Source: Acanthococcus lagerstroemiae (taxonomy: Eukaryota; Arthropoda; Insecta; Hemiptera; Eriococcidae). From it: a stretch of DNA of 64,000 bases. The notes beneath the pieces are model-generated. The model ran no database searches and was not told where the DNA came from. It worked only from the letters and a program-made list of their open reading frames with translations. Below are positions 23,201-33,425 of the stretch, one piece after another. Both the position numbers and the translations under genes were made by a program. Numbering within the stretch: the first letter of the stretch is position 1; every line of letters begins with the position of its first letter. The stretch covers positions 35,832,001-35,896,000 of the forward strand of contig CM063106.1 in assembly GCA_031841125.1 (NCBI GenBank), read 5' to 3'.

Positions 23201-26200
23201 AGACCTCAGTCGAGGAGAGAATTGGACGCTATTCAGCAAAAGGGAACTAACCAACATTTGTGAACAAAATGAGTTATTGGTATTGTGGGAAAGAGCGTAA
23301 AAATTAGAATTTTTCAGAATTGGGCCCCCGATTCAAAAATGTGTACTCACGTTGGAAAAAGCTTATCAGTAAACGCTGTGTCATGTACTACATGGCTTTT
23401 GAACTTCGACTCACCTGTTCTCCAAAAGCGGATTTTGCTAGTTGGTTCCCTTTTGCTGAATAGTGTCCAATTATTGACACGGATACAAGAAAGAATATGA
23501 CAATTACGAGAAAATACAAATGCGCTGAAAACATACACCATTTTAGCAATTCGACGGGCCAGAATATGTTTAGAACGTAATGGAGACTGGTTTGAACAAT
23601 TGCTTAAAATATTGCTCAAAAACCAATTACTTTGTAAAATTCTTAAATGACGAGTAGGAATAAATTCCTTGGATTGAAAATTTTTTGCTCCGTGAAGCTA
23701 GTGGAATATTGCGGTGGGGAAGGAGGGGCAAGAAGAATTTATTGCTAATTGAAATTGAGCATAAGGTTCATGGGCAATGAAAAAATATGTATAAATAATA
23801 TGAAATTTGTTTTATGAAAATCATGTTCAATCACTTTCTATGATCTTTAATTTTTTCCGTGTGGTTACCACAACTGTCATCTTGCACCTCCTTCCCATCG
23901 GTATGCGCCACAGTTAGGGGAATATGGCTAGAATGTTACCAAAACCGAATTTAGTGACCTATGGAACCAATTATTGGATGCCTATATTAAACTTTACAAA
24001 ATACTAGAACCCCTTCCCTCATTGCATATGCCTCAATTTCAAATATGGGGTAAATAGATAAAAGGAGGGAGGTGAATAGCCCCATAAACGATATAACTGT
24101 GTGAAGTGGTGAAGTAGCTGAGGAAGAAGTTTATTATCTTCATAAGGTTTGTGCATCTGTGTTAAAAAGTAATAATTCTTAACGAGGATATCTTGAACTC
24201 CATTTTGAGCAGTGCTAGTCCAGATACAAGAAAATTGCTCGTGACTTCATTTATGGGAAATTTAATAGTACAATCTATTGTAAATAAGAAAACAGTAGCT
24301 TAAGAGAGCCAATATCACGGGAAATTGAAAAAATGTGAAAATTTTCTGATATGATGTGTACTAAAATTTACTTTATGAACACCCTGTTGAACCGATTCCG
24401 ACCATTTTTTTCTGTAGTTACCACAACTGCCCTCCACTATTACCTACTGGTACCATTTTTCTGTCTATTGACCATAACTCAGCTCCTTCAAAAGTAAGAG
24501 TATGCAAACATATTTACATAGGTCGAGGAAGGTTGCTTACTTATCAGGTAGAAGGGGTTATTGCAACAACAAAAAAAACACCCTGTAACCTGTATATTTT
24601 GAGGCTTCGTCAAAGCCTCATCAAGTGAAAGAGATACCGACTTCAGCAGACGTAGCCAGAAACGTCGTCAACTGAAAGAGAAACTAATTCGAGCTTGTAG
24701 CCTGATGTCTAGGGATTCCAAAAATATGCTCAGAATGTCAGAAAGGTGTCAAATATGCGCTTATAATATGCTTTTATTCTCGTCAAATATACTAAAATAT
24801 TCCCTAAAAATCTTGAAATATGCCATAATATTCCCTATCAAATTTATGGGTATCATTAGGGCTTTTCCAGTACTCCATATTGCATACTTATTTGCCTCTT
24901 ATGTTATCAAGTTGGTAGTGTATGATAACAAAATTTGATGTGCGAAATGGGCCCGATACTTGAAAACGCCGGAGATCAGAATCTTTCGAGAAAGTTTGAA
25001 TTCTTTCGACAATGCAAACGTTGCTGAATTGCGTTACCGAAAGTGTGAGCCGAAAATTGAACTTTATTTAATGAAATCGATGATCATGGATAAGACCACG
25101 AAGAATGATCGAAAAACGAAAATTTTGAATTATACAGAGAACAGAGAAGACCGACAAGGTATCATAAAAGGTAGGACATGGAAGACGAAACTCAAAATTC
25201 CCTGGTACGACCATAATATTACAAAATTGCAATTATGTCTTTTATCATACACGACCAATTTGATAACAGGGCAGGCGAATAAGTATGCCATATGGAGTAC
25301 TGGAAAAGCCCTTTTGGAAAGGGAAATCGAGTGATGACAGATATACAAAAGAAAAAAATCCTAAAGTAATCACGCAAAATATTTTTTCACAGGCGAACAC
25401 TGAGTACATTTGACAGTGTTTTACATGGGCGGGAAACTTTGCGGAAAATATTTTTTTGGTTCGTAAAAAAGTTGCAGTTGTTGCAGTTTCATCTTCTTAA
25501 AAGAAAATAATAGTGCAATATCGAAAAAAAAATTGGAACTATTCCGCAAAATGGTGGAAATTGACCAAATATTCTTGATTATGCTCTAAAAAAACAGAAA
25601 ATATGCCAAAACATGCTTTTACACTCAAAATATGCTCGATCAAGTGTGGCTCATTCTTCTTGAAATTCTGTGAATCACAAAAATAACATGGATATTCCCT
25701 ATCTACTTCAACAACAAAAAAAAAAACAAAAACATGCAAAAGCATATTTTTGGAATCCCTACTGATGTCTAATCAGATGAAGGCGTGTAATATTTCTTTT
25801 TCAAATATTTTTCGTGGCTAAAGACAAAAAATGTATTCGGTGCTCGTTTTTTTTTTTTTTTTTTTTTTTGCTATAACTTTGAGAACCTCCAACATCCAAT
25901 ATCAGTAAAACTAGAAAAATGGCCTTAAGAAAACGGTTTTCATTTTGAAAAAAGAATGGGTCCGTTGTGTCCCAGTCGTCTAAAACTGTACAATTGGAGG
26001 GTTTAGTGCCAGGAGTGACTAAATTCGTTTTCTTGCAGTGACAATTTATGCTAACTACGATCAAGTAGGATGTTGGTCAGCACAGAGTCTGTCACTGCAG
26101 GAGAATGGACTTGGTTACTTCTTACACTGAGTCCTTCAATCATTAATTTCATGTACAATCAATTAAATTTACGGATTCCCATTGATGGAGCGTATGGTGA

Positions 26201-27614
26201 TGCACGCATGGCAAATTGGCTCCCCAAACACCGCACCTCTAGCCCCGGAAACTATCCTTTCAAGTATCGTATGAGGTAACCTACATTCTCGTGACCAGGC
26301 GCGTACGCAGGATTTCAGCAAGGGAGGGGTTGACAAAACTTGGGAAACGAAATACTGTAATTTTTAAGGTGACAACACTCTGGTGTTATTTGGAGCATAA
26401 AAAATGTGTATACTGTAGTAGGTAATCAGTCATGAAAAAACAGATGACCGCGCCCGCATTGGTATGTTTTCTGATAATACTTGAGGTTATTGCATTATGC
26501 CTCAAAATATCATTTTTTCCCTTCTCTCGTTTTTTTTTTGGCCTATGGGGGACCCCCCCCCCCGTGCGTACGCCCCTGCTCGTGACTCTTACCAAAGATT
26601 AATGCTAACTTTCAAATCTCTATTTTCGAAAACCCATTCCTATTGCTGTTCCGTTGAAGTTCCATCCCCCTCTCCTCATGAGACCCTGTCGTTTCAATCA
26701 AATATAAGTTTTCGTATCCCGTATCCATATAAATGACTAATTGAAATTGATTAGACTTATTTCTGTTGTACGTTTTTCTTAGAGAAAATGGAGGACAGAA
26801 GACGGAGGCTAAGATACGTTTTGTATGTATATTGGTGGGAAAAGGTTTTGGCCGTCTTCTCCTTGCAACTGTTGCATTTTTATAAAATAAATATTAGGAC
26901 TGGCTCAAAAAATGACTTTGAAACGGGTAACATGACCTGGAAAGTTCGGGAACTGCTACTTCAGGTTGTTCTAATCAAGTATTATGGCAACTAACGTCGT
27001 CTGTTTCTTATTTACGAGTAAATGTTGGCCATACTCGTATATTCGTCAGTTGAAAATGAATCTGAAATCGGAACTAAATTACAGGTCATCTATGTGATAC
27101 GTGCGAATTGGTTGTCTTGTGCCGTAATATAAACCTCATTCCTGTGATATTGTGAACAGCCTAAATATCACGATCCAACAAAATTCTTGATATTCAGTTT
27201 GCGGTATTATATGCCCTTGTTAGCGATTTTGGCCCCTTTGATCCGAACTTATGATAAATTTATGATAAATTTATGATAAATGCAACGATACCGTAGTATG
27301 GAGGTTATCAAGTTGTTATTTCAAATGAATAAACACAACGATACCGTAGTAATGGAGGTTATCAAGTTGTTATTTCAAATAAATAAACAAAAACGTTCTT
27401 TTGAACTGATACAGGTAGGAGAGGGTCGGGCATTGGGAATCACCTAAGTTGGAGCTTAAATTTAGAAAAAACTTCACGGAAATCGCCTGGAAATTACTTT
27501 AATTTAGAGAATGGACTCTTCTGTTTTCAAATATGAGCTTAAAATTTTTCTTTAACATTTTAAAGAACTTTGTTTTTTAATTTTTCCAAAACCCTTTATT
27601 TTACACCTTCGGAG

Positions 27615-27662
<48 letters not shown>

Positions 27663-30600
27663 AGGCAAAAGAAACATTCTAAGTACAAATCGAGATTTAA
27701 TGCTGAAAAGAGTCTATTTATTATGTAAAAAATAATTTTAAGAAGTTACGCAGAAGTCGCATTTTATGTAGAAGCCTATTTCATCAAATCCACAGCACTC
27801 CTCGTGCGCCCATATCAAACACTGAGTGTATTGAAACCAAATTTAATTTTTCAATTCGGAACTGTTACAAACCAAACAGAGGTCAGTATTTTCCCTCTTC
27901 GCATTTACGTTTAAGTCTGCCCACTGGTTTAGTCTTCTTAGACGCAATCGATTTCTTCGATTCAGGCACCGTTCTTGAAGTTCCAGACGTTGGTGCTTTA
28001 GCCAATTCATCGCGGTTTCTTGGTTTCATTTTTATCTTTTCTTTAAACTTCTGATTTCTTTACGCGACTCTTTCTTTGGTTCACTTTCCTTGAGACGCAT
28101 TTTAGTAGCAGTAAAATTTTTTCCGGACTAATTTGAGGGTGGGTTACTGAATTATTTTCAACAAGCGGAGTTTGAGATGTATCATTTACATCATCTTCAG
28201 TTTGCTTTTCTGTTACAATTGATGAAACAGGCTCAGATACGGATTACGGATTGATCACCATCAGAAAGAATTGGTTCAGGCGTGGATTCATCAGCAACAT
28301 ATGGAATTGAATCCGATGTGGATTTATCAGAGGCTTGAGATGCAACTTCGTATTCAGTATTTCGATTCGCTAATCCGTATTCTTTATCATTAAAATTAAT
28401 AAGTGTTAAGAATCGTTTTCTGGTTGAAAACTACCAAGGTAGGTAGGTAAATATGAATTCATCTTACTTTTTTTGGATCATTTTTCTTTAAATGTTTATA
28501 TAAAATCACATATGGGACATTAAACCTCTTTCCGGCTTCTCTGATCTTCATTTTACTATGATCAGTTTCAGTGGCGTAGCCAGGGGGCGAAGGGGCGAAT
28601 GCCTCCCCCAAGGCATTTCAAATTGAATATAAAATATGCACGAATGAGCAAATTTTCGACTTTAAAACATGTTTTTCCAGAAAATTTTTGCTCGAGCAGC
28701 AATTTTACCTTCATTTTCATAAAATAGTCCTCTAATATCGGCAATTTTTTTAAAAATACCTCAATTTTCGACTTTTTCTCCCTTGAAAATCTTACTTTGC
28801 CTCCCTCTTGGGAAAATCCTGGCTACGCCACTGATCAGTTTTACGTTTGTATCTGTACACCATCGTTAATTCTCAAGCAAATAAAACTAATTTCACGTAA
28901 TAGAACCACTTTATAAAACCTTTAAAACATTCGAAAATCATTTAAAAAAAGTCGGTAAAACATGAATTCACTGCAGATACGAAAATCCAATTTTCTTTTT
29001 TCATACACAACAGCCGTTTGTTTTTGGCTCGTCAGTAAAATTCTACTGTTGACTGGGGGTTTTTCTCGTGGAAGATCACGGATGGGAATGTGCTATCACT
29101 AATTCATTATTTATTGGCTAACAACATGTGCGCGATAACGAGCGAATGTTTGGTTCCTTATGCCCGGTTCCTTTTGCCCTAGCATGACTTTCATACAATT
29201 TCATTAAAAATATTGGTGTTGCGTTGGAGATTAATGTAAATACAGGAATGAAAACTAGACTAAATTTCGCTTCGATAGGAAAAAGAACCATCACTCTAAC
29301 TTTAATAGGTAAAAAATCAATTCAGTTCCGATTTTTGCGATTCTAGAATTTTTTGGTACAAAATCACCTTAAGTGATAAAAGAAAAAAGTTTGTATCTTT
29401 TTTTTTTTTTTTTTTTTTTTTTTGCAAAGTGTGATCAGACTACATCGTTATCAAACAGCAGTGTTACCATCCTTCCATTATAATTACTAAAGCCACAAAA
29501 TCGAATTTTCTTTATGCCCGGGTTGTTCCCAGTATCCGACCCTCCCCTACCTAATTGATGGAAATTCATACGCATGCTGTGTAGAACATCATCGTTTACG
29601 TATGAAAACTACTCAATTAATTGATAACGTAGAAGTACTTGTGTATTGTGGAATTTGGCCACAGAATTATCTATTCGTTCTTGTAGAGATAATCCGACTT
29701 ATTGTCTGATTCTGTATGTTATGACTTGGGGTGATTTGCTAGCTGGTAAAATTAAAGATGGAATAATTAAAACTCACGACTTCTTTTTGCTTTTGAACCT
29801 TTTGATCTTTACTGTTTGCTAACCCAAAGTATAAGAAAGTACTTAACAGGGTAGAAGGTAAAATGGATATTTGGAATTGTCTGAAGAAAGGGAGGGATAA
29901 ACTAATAGGGCATAACTTGAGATACCCAAGAATAATATCACTGTTGCTAGACGGAGGAGTAGTGGAAGGAAAGAACTGACTAGGTCGGCAAATATTCCAA
30001 TATGTTCAACAGATAATCAAGGATGTCAAATGTAAATGTTATTACGAAATGAAAGAACTTGCACAAGATAGGGAGAAATGGAGAGCTGCATCAAACCGGT
30101 CGTAAGTCTGATAGCCTCATCATCATCAACCCAAAGTATTGTAGTTCACAGATTTCAAATTCATTCTCCCCATAAAGTCGTTTCAGCACACCCTTGAAAG
30201 ACATAACCTGCCTATCCTGAGAGCAGGAATATTGTACGTTTGTGTGCTTTTATTATTTTATGAAATAGAAAATGGAGACGGGGCAAAATAATCTCCTGAG
30301 GTAATACGTAGATTTCTGTGATTATGTCCCAATTTGCAATGTAAAGAAAACCTGCGAGACCATGCTCAAAGCCGTACTAAAAGGAAGGTTCCCCCACCTT
30401 TAGTTGGAAAATCAACGGTTTTAGTTTGAAATTCAGAGACGTTTTTGTGTGTTTAATCAATAGAGAAAACTCAATTTTTTCATATTTCTAGTCTGAAAAA
30501 GTTTTGTTTTTCCTCCTCCCCGGCAGTGTTGCTACGGTATACCGCTGACCACGTCATTACAAGGTCCAGAGGTCTGAACATCCGACCAGTATTTCACGTC

Positions 30601-33425
30601 CGCAACATTGAACATGTTCGCCCTCAGTGATATTTATCTGAAAATTACTTGGTAGTATCTAACGGATGTCAAAATTTAAAAATAGTGTTCTCTTGATATC
30701 ATTGCTGTATCTCGGCTAAATATCATTCTGGTAACTGATATCTTTTTGAAACAAATGCGGCAGAAATATGGAACTACCGGCAAACTCGGAGTGGCGCCAT
30801 TTCCTCAACTGAATAGCAAATCAAGATGTAAACGACTAGGATTACCAGCCGTTTGCTTTTTCTAAGTTGCATTTGTCCTTTGCCAGACCCAGCAATGGAA
30901 TAAAAAAACTTTGCCTCTTTCGCCAATTTATGAAAGTATCCCGGAAAAATGTAAAAATGAAGGGTTCTTCGTGAAAACAACCTTAGTCACTTTTAAAATT
31001 TCGACTTATGCCGCCAGATAGCGACGTAACTGCTGCTGTTCTGCTGGACAAACAGCCACGGGTGTATAAACAGATGTTGCCTTATTCCATGCGTGCTACT
31101 TTGAAGAGTATAATAGTTGCGGATATAACGCTATCTGGTGGCAAAGTCGAATTTAAAAACTGACTAAGGTTGTTTTCATAAAGCATTCAAGATTCAACAT
31201 TTACAAGGTCATTTTTAATGTACGTAAGCGTGCAAATGCGCTTCGTTGCTGCACGCTGCTCGGAACACATCGTTCCTTACATTTTCTATCTGCTATTCTT
31301 TCCAATATTCTGTCTATGCCAACATCAAAGCGAATTCCGAGTCTGTCTTACATTTTTGAACATTATTTGCTTTTTAGAAAAAATGAGTTAGTAACCCTAA
31401 AACGAACGGAAAAGCAACCAAGCTGTTAGCTGTTTTGAAACTTGATTTCGTGCGAACATTCAATTCGTTCACACCCTGAATCTGATAAAGGCACCAAAGT
31501 GGCCGCTACTCGAAATTGTCCCTTCAAGTTGTAGTATGAACGATATAAAATTGTAACTAGACATACAGTTTTTAGCCATTTTCGCTTCAGATATGTTGAT
31601 TGGCAAACTGCGAAACTAAATATACTCTATCTGCATTCTTATCGAAGTATTCAACGATCTCTATAGGAATTTTATACCGTCTGTCAAATCATCTTCTGGG
31701 AATATGACTCATCACCTGCCTTGTTATCTATAATCATTACTTCTGTTTTGATAAATGCCCATGTGGAATATATAACGCTAAAGTCTTCGTTTAGAAGATT
31801 TGCTTTTCGAATTTATCATTAATTTTCGACGTTATATTTATATTATCTGGCATTCCATTGTGTGTATTCACTTTTCCGTTTAGTCACAGATCGCGCTGAG
31901 TAACACTCAGAAGCAAATACATTACGACCTTATTATTATTAGCGGGCCAGTATATACATAATTTCGTTAATGCTATAATTCTGCGGTAAAAGAAGGGGGC
32001 TCCCTTTCCCGTACTGGCTAAGTCCAGGACTGGGCGTATGCCTCTCCTTTAATTGCCCAGGTCTGTCGATCCGCAGTCATTCTCTTCCAGAGTAGTCCTA
32101 TGTGCTTTTGTGAACTCGTCTCTCCATCTTGTTAGTGATCTCCCTTGTGATCTTTTTGCCCCATATGGTACCCATTCTTCGACTTTCCTCTCCCATCTCT
32201 GTTTTGTATCTAACCATATGTCCCCCATACTTCCATTTTAGTCTTCGTATAGAATATCCTATGTCCTTTAATCTATAGTTTTTTGTCTAATTGTTTTGTT
32301 TGTTACGTTTTCTTGTTGCTTAATTCCTAGCATGTCCCTTTCCATCGTGCTTTGTGTACATCATTTTTGGTTAGATACCATGTCTGGACACCATGTGTAA
32401 GTCGTATCGAAGAATCTTTTCTGGATACAGGGAGGTGAAAGGGATTATTATTTTTTTTAACTACAAATTGTTGATCTTGCCAGCTGAAAATGTATTACAT
32501 AAGATCGATCGTGAAGTTAAGAAAAAAGGCTTTATCTTTCAAATTTCACCTACTGATAAGAATTTTCAAATGAAACGATCTTCGCTTTCCCAATTTTTCT
32601 TACTGTTGCCCCGACCTACTTGTCTTCTGTATGGGTGATTTTTTCAATGTAAGAGACGCCGTCTTTCCTGGAAACGCCCCTGCAGTCGATGTTTGAAATT
32701 TTTTTCTCATATAAGTAACGAGCCCCCCCCCCCCCTCAAGCCGAACAAATTCTGTGAGGCGGTGCCAGCAAAGGCGAAGTTGGGGAGCCTGTAGGCAAAA
32801 AAAAAGTAACTAGGTAACTTGAGCTCTGCCGAATAGTTAACATTCAGCTTTGCAAACATTCTAATTGCCTTTTTTTGTGAGAATACAACTTTTTTATTCC
32901 TGAAATGAAATCTTATCCAAGCGTCTGTTTGTAAAAGCAATTTTGTTTTCATGTTTTCTTACAGATACACTGGATCAGAAACGGATAAAAATTACGAATG
33001 AAGAAGAGGAATTCGTTTCACGACTGAGAAAGTCGCTCGAGGAAGCAAAAAGTAATTTAGATTTAGCCGAAACCTACGCCGAAACTTGCGCTAAACATAT
33101 TGAGCTATGGTAAGCGTTTACTCAAATTATCTCCAGCTTCAAGTCTTACGTGTTAGAATTTATGAAGTATGCTAAATCGACTAATAGTTCATTGAGAAAC
33201 AAAATAGAACCCGATATCACGAATGATTCGTTTCAAACATGTCGGTTAAAAAGTTAAAAGGAGCAAATGTTGTCAGCTTAATAAGATTTCTTATCTTTAA
33301 TTGTTCTCAGGAGCGATTTTTCGGTTAACAATCTCATACCGAAAAAGATGATAGTTGCTGACCACACATTCTTCGAATGGCAAGAACGATACTACACTAT
33401 TATTCATCGATTGCTGAAAAAATAA
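17278..33425 (+). CDS. HAUS5: HAUS augmin-like complex subunit 5 (dgt5-like), 11 coding exons
   Basis: Augmin subunits recruit gamma-tubulin to spindle microtubules for branching nucleation. Coding exons are 17278-17378, 17470-17617, 17696-17834, 17919-18106, 18409-18650, 18731-18872, 19063-19272, 19351-19577, 20452-20594, 32965-33109 and 33311-33425. Phases are consistent, giving 599 residues (human HAUS5 is 633). The N-terminus has the family pattern of an acidic helix then DIW-SILVHV----YVKKVLLLKELE. A coiled-coil block rich in K, E, Q and L follows, then an all-helical middle, and a C-terminal WQERY-TIIHRLL helix that matches the vertebrate end. Intron 7 needs a GC donor (19273). Intron 4 carries an 89-bp tandem duplication of its acceptor. 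Intron 9 (20595-32964) is 12.4 kb of transposons. An antisense LINE begins about 180 bp past the stop. Identity rests on N- and C-terminal patterns, length and helical character. Confidence 0.85.
18257..18428 (+). repeat. 89-bp tandem duplication across HAUS5 intron 4 acceptor
   Basis: Copy 1 starts at 18257 and copy 2 at 18346, with about three substitutions in 83 bp. Each copy contains the polypyrimidine tract, the TTATTAG acceptor and the first 20 bases of exon 5. Copy 2 joins the open exon at 18409. Copy 1 would join at 18320 and reach TAG after eleven codons. The high identity suggests a recent event. Confidence 0.9.
19578..20451. other. HAUS5 intron 8, no element recognised
   Basis: The intron has a GTAAGT donor and a TGTGCAG acceptor. 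I see no bounded transposon or conserved exon in the 874 bp. Confidence 0.6.
21955..23260 (+). pseudogene. Decayed DDE transposase of the long-TIR element
   Basis: The N-terminal helix-turn-helix block reads IVSYYGLCGGNSKEAARRYA with HYPPSRVFREI-IRL, followed by a second HTH-like part to 22234. Out-of-frame pieces follow near 22240-22560 (YPYH, a residual catalytic aspartate in the SFTEDG-like block near 22385, AEENPH, VNVWCG-IG). The last part (22910-23150) has FQHDGTPAHF and LDQDFPNHWI-R--PVPWPSRSTDMT, where the usual second catalytic aspartate and SPDLTPLDFF block is degraded. Several stops and frameshifts, plus a 303-bp insertion at 22595, make it non-functional. Relatives are the arthropod mariner-like transposases with FQ-DGAPPHF motifs. 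Confidence 0.85.
22595..22897. mobile_element. 303-bp insertion in the transposase, 10-bp duplication
   Basis: TTTTTTATAT occurs at 22585-22594 and 22898-22907. The reading before (CAFLY) and after (FLYERVEL) joins in the same frame when one copy is removed, so the block is an insertion. It has no evident TIRs or coding region. A 10-bp duplication would suit a Mutator-type or other element; AT-richness makes chance slippage possible. Confidence 0.6.
24710..25761. mobile_element. Non-autonomous hAT-type element with internal inverted arms
   Basis: The termini TAGGGATTCCAAAAATATGC (left) and its exact complement (right) are flanked by CTGATGTC (24702-24709, 25762-25769), an 8-bp duplication. 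A second inverted pair lies inside at 24843-24940 and 25222-25325. A 124-codon frame (24960-25334) runs through the right inner arm but has no recognisable domain. AATATGC motifs are abundant, as in the MITE at 48831. Confidence 0.88.
25846..25869. repeat. Poly-T tract
   Basis: There are over 20 consecutive T bases just after the hAT-type element, in HAUS5 intron 9. Confidence 0.9.
26175..26280. repeat. Small dispersed retroposon, copy 3 (inverted)
   Basis: Read on the minus strand it follows copies 1 and 2: GATAGTTTCCGGGGC, GGTGCGGTGT, GCCATGCGTGCATC, CACCATACG. No target duplication is evident. The copy is more diverged. Confidence 0.6.
26296..26578. mobile_element. hAT-type MITE (CAGGCGCGTACGC termini)
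   Basis: The left end CAGGCGCGTACGCAGG pairs with the right end GCGTACGCCCCTG. CTCGTGAC is duplicated exactly (26288-26295, 26579-26586). It is 283 bp, with a C11 run near 26553 and no coding region. Confidence 0.88.
26587..27247. other. HAUS5 intron 9, unassigned
   Basis: I see no element ends or conserved exon. Confidence 0.4.
27248..27388. repeat. TTTATGATAAA triplicate and a 53-bp tandem duplication
   Basis: TTTATGATAAA occurs three times at about 27248-27281. Two near-identical 53-bp units follow (27283-27335 and 27336-27388), each with CAACGATACCGTAGTA and GGTTATCAAGTTGTT. Confidence 0.85.
27898..28865 (-). pseudogene. Pogo-like transposase remnant (psq HTH plus C-terminal tail)
   Basis: The minus-strand frame starts at 28865 with MVYRYKRKTD, is interrupted by the MITE, and continues with KMKIREAGKRFNVPYVILYKHLKK, the psq-type DNA-binding domain of pogo transposases. 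A GTAAGA donor follows near 28468. Downstream pieces read as a serine/acid-rich linker, then the HPQISPEKI motif that closes pogo-type DDE domains, then a basic tail. The DDE catalytic core between them is absent, and stops occur (for example near 28240). The protein cannot catalyse transposition. Confidence 0.7.
28569..28834. mobile_element. hAT-type MITE (CAGTGGCGTAGCCAGG termini)
   Basis: Both ends carry CAGTGGCGTAGCCAGG or its complement, and ATCAGTTT is duplicated exactly (28561-28568, 28835-28842). It is 266 bp, non-coding, and interrupts the psq exon of the pogo-like element. Confidence 0.92.
29833..30127 (+). mobile_element. 5'-truncated LINE 3' end with 12-bp duplication
   Basis: AACCCAAAGTAT flanks both sides exactly (29821-29832, 30128-30139). 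The 295-bp insert reads as the C-terminal tail of a LINE ORF2: VEGKMDIWNCLKK, KLIGHNLRYPRI--LL, QQIIKDVKC-CYYEMKELAQDREKWRAASNRS, then stops and a CATCATCATC tail. The same tail appears reversed at about 43195-43490. A clean target-primed insertion. Confidence 0.88.
30140..30972. other. HAUS5 intron 9, unassigned
   Basis: No bounded element or exon is recognised. Confidence 0.4.
30973..31177. mobile_element. Palindromic MITE (GAAAACAACCTTAGTCA termini)
   Basis: About 50 bp at the left (GAAAACAACCTTAGTCAC to CCGCCAGATAGCG) is the reverse complement of the right end. The centre is about 100 bp and non-coding. No target duplication is evident. Confidence 0.75.
31178..31985. other. HAUS5 intron 9, unassigned
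   Basis: No bounded element or exon is recognised. Confidence 0.4.
31990..32420 (-). pseudogene. LINE ORF2 C-terminal fragment
   Basis: On the minus strand out-of-frame pieces read YG-QTWYLTK, then RRLKWKYGGHMVR, RWERKVEEWVPYGAKRSQGRS--RWRDEF. This is the C-terminal zinc-less tail common to RTE-like and R-type LINE ORF2 proteins. Several frameshifts are present. Confidence 0.75.
32421..32964. other. End of HAUS5 intron 9, unassigned
   Basis: A C14 run lies near 32727. The intron ends in TTTTCTTACAG at 32964, a strong acceptor for exon 10. Confidence 0.5.

Larger units (their letters stand above)
20719..24585 (+). mobile_element. Tc1/mariner-superfamily element with TIRs of about 760 bp
   Basis: CCGGGTGTC at 20719 and its complement ending CACCCTG at 24585 are both flanked by TA. 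The two arms, 20719-21480 and 23829-24585, are reverse complements along their whole length with scattered substitutions and small gaps. The centre carries a decayed transposase relic (21955-23260). The element is 3867 bp and lies within HAUS5 intron 9. An internal CAGGGTGTTCATAAAG about 205 bp in from each end repeats the terminal motif, so the arms may have grown by acquisition of a second terminus. Superfamily is inferred from TA and the transposase motifs. Confidence 0.85.
27412..29551 (-). mobile_element. Pogo-like DNA element with internal deletion
   Basis: The left end CAGGTAGGAGAGGGTCGG (27412) is matched by the complement of CCGACCCTCCCCTACC ending 29551, with TA on both sides. The inside has a minus-strand psq-type helix-turn-helix exon and a C-terminal transposase remnant (27898-28865). 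An A45 run (27617-27661) near the left end faces a T26 run (29398-29423) near the right. A hAT-type MITE (28569-28834) was inserted later. Confidence 0.75.

Noticed and set aside
24960..25334. 124-codon frame as a host or transposase gene
   Set aside because: Its second half is the right inner inverted arm of a non-autonomous hAT-type element, and no transposase motif is visible.
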